From NCBI GenBank assembly GCA_947626745.1, contig CANQTF010000004.1:124001-188000 (forward strand): 64,000 nucleotides of DNA, read 5' to 3'. A program made the position numbers and the translations under genes. The DNA is from an uncultured Lachnospiraceae bacterium (lineage in GTDB: Bacteria > Bacillota > Clostridia > Lachnospirales > Lachnospiraceae). Every line of letters begins with the position of its first letter. Position 1 is the stretch's first letter. A model generated the notes under the pieces. That model did not search any database. It was not told the DNA's origin and saw only the letters and a list, made by a program, of their open reading frames with translations. Below are positions 24,789-33,635 of this stretch, in pieces.

Positions 24789-26063
24789 TCAGATCTTGAA
24801 GTTTGCCGCGATCTCCTGAAGGGCGCGGCTGCTTCTCTCCAAAATGGACATCTTGCGCAGGATCTCCTCAGAGCCGACATTTGTATTCTGCATCGCGTCG
24901 GCAACGCTGCGCACCTCATCGACGATCACCTGATTCAGCTTCGTCACCTCCTGCAGCGATGCGAGCATCTCTTCCACGGAAGCGCCCATCTGCTCGGAGG
25001 CCGCTCCCAGATTGCTCGCGACGCCTTCAAAAAACGCCGCATCCTTCTGATACTGCTCCGCCGTCGTGACCATCGTATGATAATCGCCGATCACATGATC
25101 TTTCATAAAGGCTAACAGCTTACCCGCACTGTCCTTCAGGTCCATGACCGACCCAACCACTTCGTCTATCACTTTCTGGATCTTGTCTACCGTTACCTGT
25201 GAGTTCTCCGCCAGATTCCTGACCTCGTCTGCGACCACCGCAAAGCCTCTTCCGGCTTCGCCGGCTCTCGCCGCCTCGATCGCCGCGTTCAGGGCAATCA
25301 GATTCGTCTGGTTGGCGATCGCGCCGATCTCCTGCGACAGGGCCTTGATCTCCTCGATCTTCTCCACTTCCCGGAGCGCGCGTTCCAATTCTTCCTCTGT
25401 GCTGTGATAAATGACGCTCGCCTGCTTCTTGGATTCCACCGTACTATGGTACAGCTCGTCCGCGCGCGTGTTGATCTCCTTGGACGCCGTCGCGGAGTCC
25501 GAAGCCTGTCCCGCCACATCCATCACCGCATCTCCGATATCGCCGCTCGCCTGGCTGATAGACTGCGTCACGTCCGCCGACTCCTTAACCTTCTCGATCA
25601 ATTCCTCCATGACCTGATCCATCTGGTCGATATTGTTGTTGAGATCCGCCATCTCGCTGTAAGCCGCGGAAGCCGTATCGGATATATTGCCCGCCTCCGT
25701 CTTCGTGCCGACGATCGTCTCCTTGATCCGCTCCTTGATGCTTCTGGTGGCGTGTGTGACTTCCTCGATCTCGTCCTTGAAGCCTTCGGCCACCGTTGTC
25801 CGTGCAGCCGCCTTCTGATCGCTGAAATCGCCCGACGCAAACTGTTTCAGTTCCGCCAGCGGCACCAGCGCCTTGTTGAACGTAAGCATCACGATCAGAT
25901 CGATCAGCACCGTCCCTACTGCACCGATGACCAGTCCGATCACCGCCGCGCTGCCCGCGTTTGCCTGACCGACCAGTACCGCGCTCACCACGGACGCAAT
26001 AAACAGAATGACAAACGCCGCCGCCGAGACGGACAGCATCAGCTTTCCCCGTATCGTTTTCAT
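24789..26063 (-). CDS. Methyl-accepting chemotaxis protein without external sensor domain
   Basis: 424 residues. Two N-terminal helices (about 8-30 and 37-60) are separated by only a few residues, so there is no extracellular ligand domain. A long coiled coil follows, with the signalling tip [21 protein letters not shown]...[10 protein letters not shown] near 235-270. It may sense a membrane or cytoplasmic state. No other chemotaxis gene is in the window. A fragment resembling the tail of this family is encoded at 58933-59211. Confidence 0.9.
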   Translation of the reverse strand: MKTIRGKLMLSVSAAAFVILFIASVVSAVLVGQANAGSAAVIGLVIGAVGTVLIDLIVMLTFNKALVPLAELKQFASGDFSDQKAAARTTVAEGFKDEIEEVTHATRSIKERIKETIVGTKTEAGNISDTASAAYSEMADLNNNIDQMDQVMEELIEKVKESADVTQSISQASGDIGDAVMDVAGQASDSATASKEINTRADELYHSTVESKKQASVIYHSTEEELERALREVEKIEEIKALSQEIGAIANQTNLIALNAAIEAARAGEAGRGFAVVADEVRNLAENSQVTVDKIQKVIDEVVGSVMDLKDSAGKLLAFMKDHVIGDYHTMVTTAEQYQKDAAFFEGVASNLGAASEQMGASVEEMLASLQEVTKLNQVIVDEVRSVADAMQNTNVGSEEILRKMSILERSSRALQEIAANFKI

Positions 26064-26143
26064 TCCATCTCATCCTCCTGATACCCGTAAAAATATAACA
26101 AGAATATTATACCCGAAACGACGGCGTTCGTCCATAGATATTC

Positions 26144-27484
26144 TTACGCCGCCCGCTCTTTTCTCCTGTAATGCACATAGAAGCCGATACAGATCAGCGC
26201 CGACAGCAGAGAACCCAGCGGCGCCGCCCACCCCATCGGGTAGAGGCTGTCCGGCCAGAGAACGCTCGCAAACCACGCCCCCGGAATACGCACAAGCAGG
26301 ATCGCGGCTATATTGTGGATAAAAGAGATCATCGACTTCTGGTCGCCGCAGAAATAGCCGCTGAAGCAGAAATGCACCGCCGCGAAGACACAGTCAAACG
26401 CATAGGAGCGCAGATACGCACTGCCCGCCGCAAGCACGGCCGTATCTCGCGTAAAGAGCCCTACCAGCGTGTGCGGCAGGAACTGGTTGTACAAAGCACA
26501 CAGAAGGCCCCAGCCCATGGTGATTGCCAGTCCGTAATACAGGGATCGTCTTGCCCGTTCCGCCTTGTCGGCGCCCATATTCTGTGCCGTAATGGTAGAG
26601 ATTGCGGACAAAAATGCCGAAGGTACAAGGAACATGAAGCCAATCAGCTTCTCCACGATGCCCACCGCGGCGGACGCGGTCAGCCCGCGGCTGTTGGCGA
26701 TCACCGTGATCACGATGAAGGCGATTTGTATCATGCCGTCCTGCAAAGCGATAGGCGAGCCGACCTTCAGGATCTGTCTGAGGACGTCCCGTCCCGCACG
26801 GATATCCTTTCTTCCGATACGGATCCCCAGCTTGTACACGCGCATCATGACAAGCGCCGCCGCCACGCTCACCGCCTGACCGCATACCGTGCCGAGCGCC
26901 GCGCCCGCCGCGCCGAGTCCGCACATACCGATGAATACGAAGTCCAGAACGATGTTGACGGCACACGCAATCCCCACAAAGTACATGGGACGTCTCGAAT
27001 CGCCAAGCCCCCTGAAGATGCTGCTGATCACATTGTAGGCCGTGATAAAAGGGATACCGGCAAAACAGACGGCAAGGTAGATCCTCGTCTCGGATACCGC
27101 CTCCGCAGGAGTTAACATAACTCTGGTGATCGCTCCCGTACACACCAGCAGCACCGCCGTGACGCCCACCGCAAAGCACGCAAAAAAGACAATGGAAGTG
27201 CCCACTGTCTCCGTCACTGCCCGCTCATCCTTCGCCCCCACGTTCCGCCCGATGCGCACGGTCGTCCCCATCGCGAACCCGACGATGACGACGGTCAGCA
27301 TATGCATGACCTGACTGCCGACGGACACCGCGGTAGTGGTCGCCGACCCGTTGTACAGGCCGACCACAAAGAGATCCGCCAGTCCGTAGAAAGTCTGCAT
27401 AAAGCATGCCAGCAGATAAGGCATGGCAAAGCGGAGCAGGTTCTTACCCACGCTCCCTGTTGTCAGATCGTTTTTCTCATTCAT
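26144..27484 (-). CDS. MATE family multidrug exporter 1
   Basis: 446 residues and twelve predicted helices in two homologous halves: MPYLLACFMQTFYGLADLFVVG opens the first half and PIALQDGMIQIAF the second. MATE proteins export cationic drugs or metabolites using Na+ or H+ gradients. The substrate is unknown. It precedes, in transcription order, nothing related; a second MATE gene lies at 32029-33399 but is not a close copy. Confidence 0.9.
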   Translation of the reverse strand: MNEKNDLTTGSVGKNLLRFAMPYLLACFMQTFYGLADLFVVGLYNGSATTTAVSVGSQVMHMLTVVIVGFAMGTTVRIGRNVGAKDERAVTETVGTSIVFFACFAVGVTAVLLVCTGAITRVMLTPAEAVSETRIYLAVCFAGIPFITAYNVISSIFRGLGDSRRPMYFVGIACAVNIVLDFVFIGMCGLGAAGAALGTVCGQAVSVAAALVMMRVYKLGIRIGRKDIRAGRDVLRQILKVGSPIALQDGMIQIAFIVITVIANSRGLTASAAVGIVEKLIGFMFLVPSAFLSAISTITAQNMGADKAERARRSLYYGLAITMGWGLLCALYNQFLPHTLVGLFTRDTAVLAAGSAYLRSYAFDCVFAAVHFCFSGYFCGDQKSMISFIHNIAAILLVRIPGAWFASVLWPDSLYPMGWAAPLGSLLSALICIGFYVHYRRKERAA

Positions 27485-27504
27485 CTCTCCAAGCTCTCAG
27501 TCCT

Positions 27505-28629
27505 CTATCCTCCGAAATGCCCCGCCACCGTTTTCAAATGCTCTATGATCGGAAGATGCTGCGGGCAGACGCGCTCGCATTGGCCGCAGCCGATGCAGTC
27601 TCCCGCCTTGCCGAAGTCCGCGGTCAGCCTGTCATAGTATGTACCCTGCGGTGTCCAGCCCTTCTCTTTGACCTCCTGTCTGTCCGCATTGTAGAGCGAG
27701 AAATATTTCGGTATGGCGATCTTCTTCGGGCAGCCGTCCGTGCAGTAAGAACAGCCCGTACACGGTATGACGATACTGCCGTTGATCATAGCCGCCGCCT
27801 TGGCGACAAGCTCCCGTTCCTCCCTGCCGAAGGGTTTAAAATCGGACATATAGCCGATGTTGTCGAGAAGCTGCTCCATATTGCTCATACCGCTTAAGAC
27901 AAGCTGTACATTGTCAAGGCTCGCCGCAAACCGGATCGCCCATGAGGAGACGGACATCTGCGGATCGTACTCCCGAAACAGCTTCTCCACCGCGGCGGGG
28001 ACCTGCGCCAGTGTGCCGCCCTTGACCGGCTCCATGACAAACACCGGCACGCCGTGTCTCACAGCCGTCTCATAGCACAGGCCGGACTGAATGCTCGGAC
28101 TGTTCCAGTCGAGATAGTTGATCTGCAGCTGCACAAACTCCATTTCCGGATGCTCCGTGAGCACCCGATCCAGCAAAGCCGCGTCGTCGTGGAACGAAAA
28201 TCCGATATGCTTTACAAGCCCCTGCCGCTTCTTCTCCATAAGCCATGCAAAGCAATCCAGCTCCGTAAAGATCTTATAGTGATTGCGGCCGATGTCGTGA
28301 AGCAGATAGTAGTCAAAGAAGCCCGCACCCGTCTTCTCAAGCTGCGCGTTGAAGATCCTGTCTCTGTCCTCTTTCCCGCCGAGGAACTCCGCGTGGAGCT
28401 TCGTCGCAAGCGTGAAGCTGTCGCGCGGATGCCTGTCAACAAGGCATTCCTTCGCCGCGTTCTCGCTCCGGAAGCCGCAGTACATCCATGCAGTGTCAAA
28501 ATAGGTGAAGCCGTTTTTGATAAAAGTGTCCACCATCTGCTTTGTCATTTCCATGTCTATGCTGGCGCCGTCGTTGGCATCACGAAGCGGAAGCCGCATC
28601 AGACCGAACCCTAATTTCTTATTACCCAT
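27505..28629 (-). CDS. Aldo/keto reductase with C-terminal two-cluster ferredoxin domain
   Basis: 374 residues from the ATG at 28629, which has GGGAGG upstream. The N-terminal TIM barrel ([27 protein letters not shown]) is of the AKR fold. The C-terminal part carries [18 protein letters not shown] and [17 protein letters not shown], two 4Fe-4S binding motifs. This fusion is widespread in Clostridia and may take electrons from ferredoxin rather than NADPH. The 20-base gap to MATE 1 suggests one transcript. Confidence 0.88.
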   Translation of the reverse strand: MGNKKLGFGLMRLPLRDANDGASIDMEMTKQMVDTFIKNGFTYFDTAWMYCGFRSENAAKECLVDRHPRDSFTLATKLHAEFLGGKEDRDRIFNAQLEKTGAGFFDYYLLHDIGRNHYKIFTELDCFAWLMEKKRQGLVKHIGFSFHDDAALLDRVLTEHPEMEFVQLQINYLDWNSPSIQSGLCYETAVRHGVPVFVMEPVKGGTLAQVPAAVEKLFREYDPQMSVSSWAIRFAASLDNVQLVLSGMSNMEQLLDNIGYMSDFKPFGREERELVAKAAAMINGSIVIPCTGCSYCTDGCPKKIAIPKYFSLYNADRQEVKEKGWTPQGTYYDRLTADFGKAGDCIGCGQCERVCPQHLPIIEHLKTVAGHFGG

Positions 28630-28694
28630 ATACCCTCCCGATACACTCGTCGATCGTACCATATTCTCAGAAACCGTTACCGCATATTACCGGC

Positions 28695-29471
28695 TCACCC
28701 CAGCGCCACATCGAGGATCATCATGATCACAAAGCCGAGCGCGACCCCGATCGTACCGACATTGCTGTGTTCTCCCGTCTGAGACTCGGGGATCAGCTCC
28801 TCCACCACCACATAGATCATCGCGCCCGCCGCAAACGCCAACAGATAGGGAAGCGCCGGAACGATCCTGCTGGCAAGAAGGATCGTGACCGCCGCGCCGA
28901 CAGGCTCCACGATGCCCGACAGCGAGCCGTAGGTGAAAGCCCGAAACCGCGGCATACCCTCGCTGCGAAGCGGCATAGAGATGATAGCGCCCTCCGGAAA
29001 ATTCTGAATGGCGATACCCACCGCAAGCGCAAAAGCGCCCGCCATCGTGATGCCCGCATGGCCGAAAAGCGCGCCCGCAAAAGTCACGCCCACCGACATG
29101 CCCTCGGGTATGTTGTGCAAGGTTACGGCGAGGACAAGCATCGTTGTTTTTTTTAAAGGCGCTTCGATGCCCTCCGGCTGCGCGCTCTCCAGATGCAGAT
29201 GCGGAATCAGGCTGTCCAGCACGAGCAAAAACGCCATGCCGCCCAAGAATCCCACCGCGGCGGGTATCCACGCCGTACGCCCCTGCTCCCCGGCCATGTC
29301 GATAGCCGGGATCAAAAGAGACCAGACCGACGCGGCGATCATCACGCCGGCGGCGAAACCCAAAAGCAGCTTCTCCAGCTTCTTATTCATCTCTCTCCGC
29401 ATCAAAAAGACCATCGCGGATCCGAGGGTCGTTCCCGCAAAAGGGATCAAAAGTCCGAGTGCCAACTGCAT
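28695..29471 (-). CDS. ZIP family divalent metal transporter
   Basis: 258 residues, eight helices with the ZIP motifs HNIPEGMSVG and NFPEGAIIS and an internal histidine-containing loop (LIPHLHLE). Imports zinc or iron. It lies 18 bases after the Rrf2 gene on the minus strand and may be under the same iron-sulfur regulator, though that is inference from position. Confidence 0.88.
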   Translation of the reverse strand: MQLALGLLIPFAGTTLGSAMVFLMRREMNKKLEKLLLGFAAGVMIAASVWSLLIPAIDMAGEQGRTAWIPAAVGFLGGMAFLLVLDSLIPHLHLESAQPEGIEAPLKKTTMLVLAVTLHNIPEGMSVGVTFAGALFGHAGITMAGAFALAVGIAIQNFPEGAIISMPLRSEGMPRFRAFTYGSLSGIVEPVGAAVTILLASRIVPALPYLLAFAAGAMIYVVVEELIPESQTGEHSNVGTIGVALGFVIMMILDVALG

Positions 29472-29489
29472 ACGCTACCTCCGTTCTGT

Positions 29490-29906
29490 CTATCCCTCAA
29501 AATCGTCCCGCATCAGATCGGCGATCGTGATGCCGTCGAAATAGTCGTTCATCATGCCGGTGAACTTCTGCCACATCGGCAATGTCCTGCACTCCGCCGT
29601 CCTGACGCACGGCTTCGGATCGCACTCCAGACAGGCCACGGGGGCGAGATCGCCTTCCGTAAGTCTCAGGATCTCGCCCACGCTGTATTTCTCCGGCGTC
29701 CGCGTCAGCCGGTAGCCGCCGCCCTTTCCGTGAACGCCCTCTATCATATGATTCTTGGTCAAAACGGGGAGGAGCTTCTCGAGATATTTCAGGGAGATAT
29801 CCTGCCGTTCGGCCACGTCCTTCATGGGAACATAACAGTCCCCGCAGTGCTCCGCAAGATCGATCATGACGCGCAGGATATATCTTCCCTTCGTGGAAAT
29901 AATCAT
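29490..29906 (-). CDS. Rrf2 family iron-sulfur-type transcriptional regulator
   Basis: 138 residues: winged helix (YILRVMIDLAEHCGDCYVPM, QDISLKYLEKLLPVL) and the cluster-binding loop CLECDPKPCVRTAEC with four cysteines. It is encoded after nifS and nifU in the same direction (30-base gap), the usual IscR-like setting. The dyad at 31614-31632 in the nifS promoter is the obvious candidate site for it, giving autoregulation of cysteine desulfurase, scaffold and regulator. Confidence 0.92.
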   Translation of the reverse strand: MIISTKGRYILRVMIDLAEHCGDCYVPMKDVAERQDISLKYLEKLLPVLTKNHMIEGVHGKGGGYRLTRTPEKYSVGEILRLTEGDLAPVACLECDPKPCVRTAECRTLPMWQKFTGMMNDYFDGITIADLMRDDFEG

Positions 29907-29936
29907 ATGCCACCCATTCCTTTCGCCGCTGTGCGC

Positions 29937-30368
29937 CTATAGGTCGCAGTGCCCGCAGCTTGCACAGTCCGGAAACTGCGATTCATCGTATGCGATGCCG
30001 TTTTTGTCGTAGTAATCCTTGAGCGCCGCCTTGATCGCCTCCTCCGCCAATACAGAGCAGTGCAGCTTGTGCGCCGGAAGTCCGTCCAACGCCTCCGCCA
30101 CCGCCCTGTTGGTCAGCGCCATAGCCTCGGACACGGGCTTGCCCTTGATCATCTCCGTCGCCATGGAACTGGACGCGATCGCGCTGCCGCAGCCGAATGT
30201 CTCGAATTTGACATCGGTGATCGTGTCATTGTCGATCTTCAGATAGATCTTCATGATATCGCCGCACTTGGCGTTTCCCACCTCGCCGACGCCGTCAGCG
30301 TTCTCGATCACCCCGACGTTCCGGGGATTGCGAAAATGATCCATTACCTTATCACTGTATAAAGCCAT
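29937..30368 (-). CDS. nifU: Iron-sulfur cluster scaffold, NifU/IscU-like
   Basis: 143 residues. The three scaffold cysteines are C35 (GNAKCGD), C60 (FGCGS) and C104 (LHCSVLAE). An extra C-terminal tail CASCGHC adds three cysteines, a feature of the clostridial NifU-like scaffold. It accepts sulfur from the desulfurase encoded just upstream (35-base gap) and assembles clusters. Confidence 0.92.
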   Translation of the reverse strand: MALYSDKVMDHFRNPRNVGVIENADGVGEVGNAKCGDIMKIYLKIDNDTITDVKFETFGCGSAIASSSMATEMIKGKPVSEAMALTNRAVAEALDGLPAHKLHCSVLAEEAIKAALKDYYDKNGIAYDESQFPDCASCGHCDL

Positions 30369-30403
30369 ATTTGCCTCCGTTCCGACTCCTTATTCCCATC
30401 TTA

Positions 30404-31594
30404 TTATTGTATGACAAATTGATTCTTTCCGTTCACGAGATCGCGCCAGACCGGCGACATCCCCCGCAGATACGAAACCACATCGCTGACCGCCCGGATC
30501 ATATGCTCCACGTCCTCCGCGGTCGTCTCCTCCGACAGCGTCAGCCGCAGCGAGCCGTGGGCGATCTCATGCGGTCTGCCGATCGCCAAGAGCACATGGC
30601 TGGGATCGAGAGACCCCGACGTACAGGCGGAGCCAGACGAAGCGCAGACGCCCTTGTCGTCGAGCAGAAGGAGCAGCGATTCCCCTTCGATGCCCTCGAA
30701 GCAGAAATTGACATTGCCCGGCAGTCTGTGTACGGCGTCGCCGTTCAGTACGCCATGCGGTATCTCTGACAGACCGGCGATCAGCCTGTCACGCAGAGCG
30801 GAGACCTTGGCCGCATTCTCGTCGATATGGTCACACGCCTCCTCCAGCGCTGCCGCCATGCCCATGATCGCTGGAATATTCTCCGTCCCCGCTCTTCTGC
30901 CCTGCTCCTGCGCGCCGCCCTCGATAAGGTTCGTGAGCCTGATGCCCCGCTTGACATAGAGCGCGCCCACGCCCTTCGGACCGTGGAATTTGTGCGCCGA
31001 CAGTGAGAGCATGTCGATATTCTGCGCATTGACGTCTATGTGCAGATGTCCCGCTGCCTGTACCGCATCGGTGTGGAAAAGCACACCTTTTTCGCGGCAC
31101 ACCGCGCCTATCTCCCCGATCGGCTGTATCGTTCCGATCTCATTGTTCGCATACATGACGGTCACGAGACACGTATCCGGACGGATCGCCTCTCTGACCT
31201 GATCCGCCGTGACAAGACCGTTCTCATGTACGGGAAGAAGCGTCACCTCGAATCCTTCCTTCTCCAGCCGGTTTAACGAATGCAGCACCGCATGATGCTC
31301 GAACGCGGTGGAGATGATGTGTTTCTTTCCCTGCTTCTCCCCGATGCGCGCTGCGGAGAGGAGCGCCTGATTATCCGCCTCGCTCCCGCCGGACGTAAAA
31401 ACGATCTCCCGCGCCTCGCAGCCAAGACAGGCCGCCACGCGCTTTCTCGCGTCCGCGAGCGCCTCGTTGGCTTGCTGTCCCACCGAGTGCAGACTGGACG
31501 GATTGCCGTAGATCTCTTCCATATACGGCAGCATAGCGTCGATCGCCGTCCTGCTCATCTTCGTTGTGGCAGCGTTATCAGCATATATCTTCAT
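30404..31594 (-). CDS. nifS: Cysteine desulfurase
   Basis: 396 residues from the ATG at 31594, which has GGAGGTG upstream. PLP-dependent class V aminotransferase: YADNAATTKMS at the start, PLP lysine in SLSAHKFHGPKG, and the catalytic cysteine loop GVCASSGSACTSGS with SHVLLAIG. It supplies sulfur for NifU. Promoter and dyad operator are immediately upstream. Confidence 0.94.
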   Translation of the reverse strand: MKIYADNAATTKMSRTAIDAMLPYMEEIYGNPSSLHSVGQQANEALADARKRVAACLGCEAREIVFTSGGSEADNQALLSAARIGEKQGKKHIISTAFEHHAVLHSLNRLEKEGFEVTLLPVHENGLVTADQVREAIRPDTCLVTVMYANNEIGTIQPIGEIGAVCREKGVLFHTDAVQAAGHLHIDVNAQNIDMLSLSAHKFHGPKGVGALYVKRGIRLTNLIEGGAQEQGRRAGTENIPAIMGMAAALEEACDHIDENAAKVSALRDRLIAGLSEIPHGVLNGDAVHRLPGNVNFCFEGIEGESLLLLLDDKGVCASSGSACTSGSLDPSHVLLAIGRPHEIAHGSLRLTLSEETTAEDVEHMIRAVSDVVSYLRGMSPVWRDLVNGKNQFVIQ

Positions 31595-31613
31595 CGTACA
31601 CCTCCATTTACCC

Positions 31614-31632
31614 ACCTACCTAGTAGGTAGGT
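31614..31632 (-). promoter_or_regulatory. Perfect 9-1-9 dyad, probable Rrf2 operator
   Basis: ACCTACCTA, one central base, TAGGTAGGT. It covers the expected transcription start just after the -10 box, a good position for repression. Rrf2/IscR-type factors in Firmicutes bind dyads of this kind; the assignment to the Rrf2 gene at 29490-29906 is inference. Confidence 0.8.
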
Positions 31633-31634
31633 AA

Positions 31635-31663
31635 ATAATAGCATAGGTCGATCCACCTGTCAA
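31635..31663 (-). promoter_or_regulatory. Promoter of nifS-nifU-rrf2
   Basis: Minus strand TTGACA (31658-31663), 17-base spacer, TATTAT (31635-31640). Confidence 0.88.
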
Positions 31664-31683
31664 TATCATAGCGGCGCCCTCTG

Positions 31684-31995
31684 TCAGATTTTTTCCTGCT
31701 CCGTCCACGGGCGATGCAGGTTCTCCTGCCAGTAGTCCCTGCGGCTCTCGTACTGTCCGTTGATCCAGTCCGCCGCCTGCTCTACGCCCTCCGCGGTCAG
31801 CGGGACTTCGACGGACTCCCGCAGATGCACCGGCGTGTGCAGCAGATTGAACGGCTCCGGCCATATCGTCACCCGGATCACATCTTCCCCGCCGCTCTTT
31901 ACCCGCTTCAGCATGTAACGCATCCCCTCCATGCTGCCGGAATATTCTTCTTTCTTAATGTAGTTGAGCGGATGAAACGTCTCCTTGTCAAGCAT
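31684..31995 (-). CDS. Small hypothetical protein (103 residues)
   Basis: Not recognised. A compact soluble protein with LNYIKKEEYSGSMEGMRYMLKR, TIWPEPFNLLHTP and a C-terminal W-rich end (RRDYWQENLHRPWTE). It lies between MATE 2 and nifS, 33 bases after the MATE gene in the same direction, so probably cotranscribed with it. No membrane helix or catalytic motif seen. Confidence 0.7.
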   Translation of the reverse strand: MLDKETFHPLNYIKKEEYSGSMEGMRYMLKRVKSGGEDVIRVTIWPEPFNLLHTPVHLRESVEVPLTAEGVEQAADWINGQYESRRDYWQENLHRPWTEQEKI

Positions 31996-32028
31996 ACCTT
32001 ATCTCTCCATGCACTGCCGCCTTGTCGT

Positions 32029-33399
32029 TCAGACCTTCCATACCTTCGCCAGCTTGCGCCTCACGATGACGAAGCATACCACGTGCGCCAGAAAAGTCAG
32101 CAGCCAGCTCACCGGATAAGTCATGTAAAGCGAAGTCCTCGTGTGGAACGTCTCCAGCCGGAAAAAGGTAAAGATCCAGATCAGCCGCAGACCGCACGCG
32201 CCGATCAGCGATACGATCATCGGCATCACCGCATAGCCCATGCCGCGCAGAGAGCCGACCATCACATCCATCATGCCGCACAGCGCATAGGTGGAACAGA
32301 TGACCCGCATCCGGATCATGCCCGCATCTATGACCTCCGCGCTGTTCGTGTACAGGGACAAGAGCGGCCGGCCGCACAATACCGCAAGATTGCCGAGCAC
32401 GACACCCACCACCACTACGCAGCCCTCCGCGACGTAGAGGATCCGATTGACCCGCTCATACTTCGCCGCGCCGATGTTCTGGCCGGTAAAAGAGATCGCC
32501 GCCTGGTGGAACGCGTTCATCGCCACGTACACGAAGCCCTCTATATTGGCCGCCGCCGAGTTGCCCGCCACCGTTATGGCGCCGAACGAGTTGACCGACG
32601 ACTGGATGATGACATTGGAAAAGGAAAAGACCATGCCCTGAAAGCTTGCCGGAAGGCCGATCCGCAGTATCCTGCCAAACTTGTCCCTGTCAATGCCAAG
32701 CTTGGATAACTCCAGCCTGATGCTGCCCTCCGTCTTCATCATGCACCGCACGATCAAAAACGCCGAGACGCACTGCGAAATGACCGTTGCGATCGCCACG
32801 CCCGCCACGTCCAGCTTGCATACGATGACAAAAAACAGGTTCAGTATCACATTGATGATACCTGCGGCCGAGAGATAGTACAGCGGTCTCTTGGTATCTC
32901 CCACCGCGCGCAGGATAGCGCTGCCGAAATTGTAGAGCATGGTGGCCGTCATGCCGACGAAATAAATGCGCAGATAGAGTACCGCCAGCGGGAGCACATC
33001 CTCCGGCGTCTGCATCCAGATCAAGATGCGCCTCGCGCCGATGATGCCGATGACCGTCAGCAGAATGCCGCTGTACACGCTGAGCAGCATCGCGGTATGT
33101 ACCGTCCGGGAAGTCTCGTCCTCTTTTCCGGCGCCCCGGTATCTCGCCACCAGCACATTGGCGCCCACGGAAAGCCCCAGGAAGAAATTCGTCAAAAGAT
33201 TGATGAGCGCCGAGTTGGAGCCTACCGCCGCAAGGGAATTATCCCCCGCATACCTTCCCACAACAATGATATCCGCCGCATTAAACAGCAGCTGAAGTAT
33301 GCTGGAACACATGAGCGGCAGCGCAAACACAAGCAGCTTGCTTAAGATCGGCCCGCTGCACATATCCATCTCATACTTTTGACTCTTTGTCTTTTCCAT
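32029..33399 (-). CDS. MATE family multidrug exporter 2
   Basis: 456 residues from the ATG at 33399 (GAGAGG upstream), twelve helices: FALPLMCSSILQLLFNAADIIVVG opens the first half and LPASFQGMVFSFSNVIIQSSVNSFG the second. Export of cationic compounds by ion exchange is expected; substrate unknown. Only distantly similar to MATE 1. Confidence 0.9.
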   Translation of the reverse strand: MEKTKSQKYEMDMCSGPILSKLLVFALPLMCSSILQLLFNAADIIVVGRYAGDNSLAAVGSNSALINLLTNFFLGLSVGANVLVARYRGAGKEDETSRTVHTAMLLSVYSGILLTVIGIIGARRILIWMQTPEDVLPLAVLYLRIYFVGMTATMLYNFGSAILRAVGDTKRPLYYLSAAGIINVILNLFFVIVCKLDVAGVAIATVISQCVSAFLIVRCMMKTEGSIRLELSKLGIDRDKFGRILRIGLPASFQGMVFSFSNVIIQSSVNSFGAITVAGNSAAANIEGFVYVAMNAFHQAAISFTGQNIGAAKYERVNRILYVAEGCVVVVGVVLGNLAVLCGRPLLSLYTNSAEVIDAGMIRMRVICSTYALCGMMDVMVGSLRGMGYAVMPMIVSLIGACGLRLIWIFTFFRLETFHTRTSLYMTYPVSWLLTFLAHVVCFVIVRRKLAKVWKV

Positions 33400-33456
33400 G
33401 ATCCTGTCCTCTCGCCGCACACGCGCTGCGCGGTCTGTCGTTTTTCAAAATATAAT

Positions 33457-33491
33457 AAAACCATCCAACGCCAGCGGCTTTGAATGGTTTT
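33457..33491 (-). terminator. Terminator after tRNA-Pro
   Basis: Twelve-base stem (33457-33468 with 33480-33491, one G-T pair), minus-strand T run following. Confidence 0.8.
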
Positions 33492-33497
33492 CTACAA

Positions 33498-33570
33498 TCG
33501 GAGTGACAAGACTTGAACTTGCGGCCTCTACTTCCCTAAAGTAGCGCTCTACCACCTGAGCCACACCCCG
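33498..33570 (-). tRNA. tRNA-Pro(AGG)
   Basis: 73 bases with acceptor CGGGGTG/CACTCCG (one G-T pair), discriminator A, D-arm GGCTCAGGTGGTAGAGC, anticodon stem CTACT/AGTAG with loop TTAGGGA giving AGG (proline CCU, probably inosine-modified), and T-loop TTCAAGT. CCA not encoded. Own promoter and terminator. Confidence 0.95.
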
Positions 33571-33582
33571 ACAGCAGTTATC

Positions 33583-33611
33583 ATTATAACCAATTATGAC
33601 AGAAATTGCAA
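33583..33611 (-). promoter_or_regulatory. Promoter of tRNA-Pro
   Basis: Minus strand TTGCAA (33606-33611), 17-base spacer, TATAAT (33583-33588). Confidence 0.85.
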
Positions 33612-33635
33612 GCCCTATCTTTTCATTCGGCGCAA

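Noticed and set aside
26144-33399. The two MATE genes as a recent duplication
   Set aside because: Their sequences differ strongly at the start and along the chain; they only share family features.
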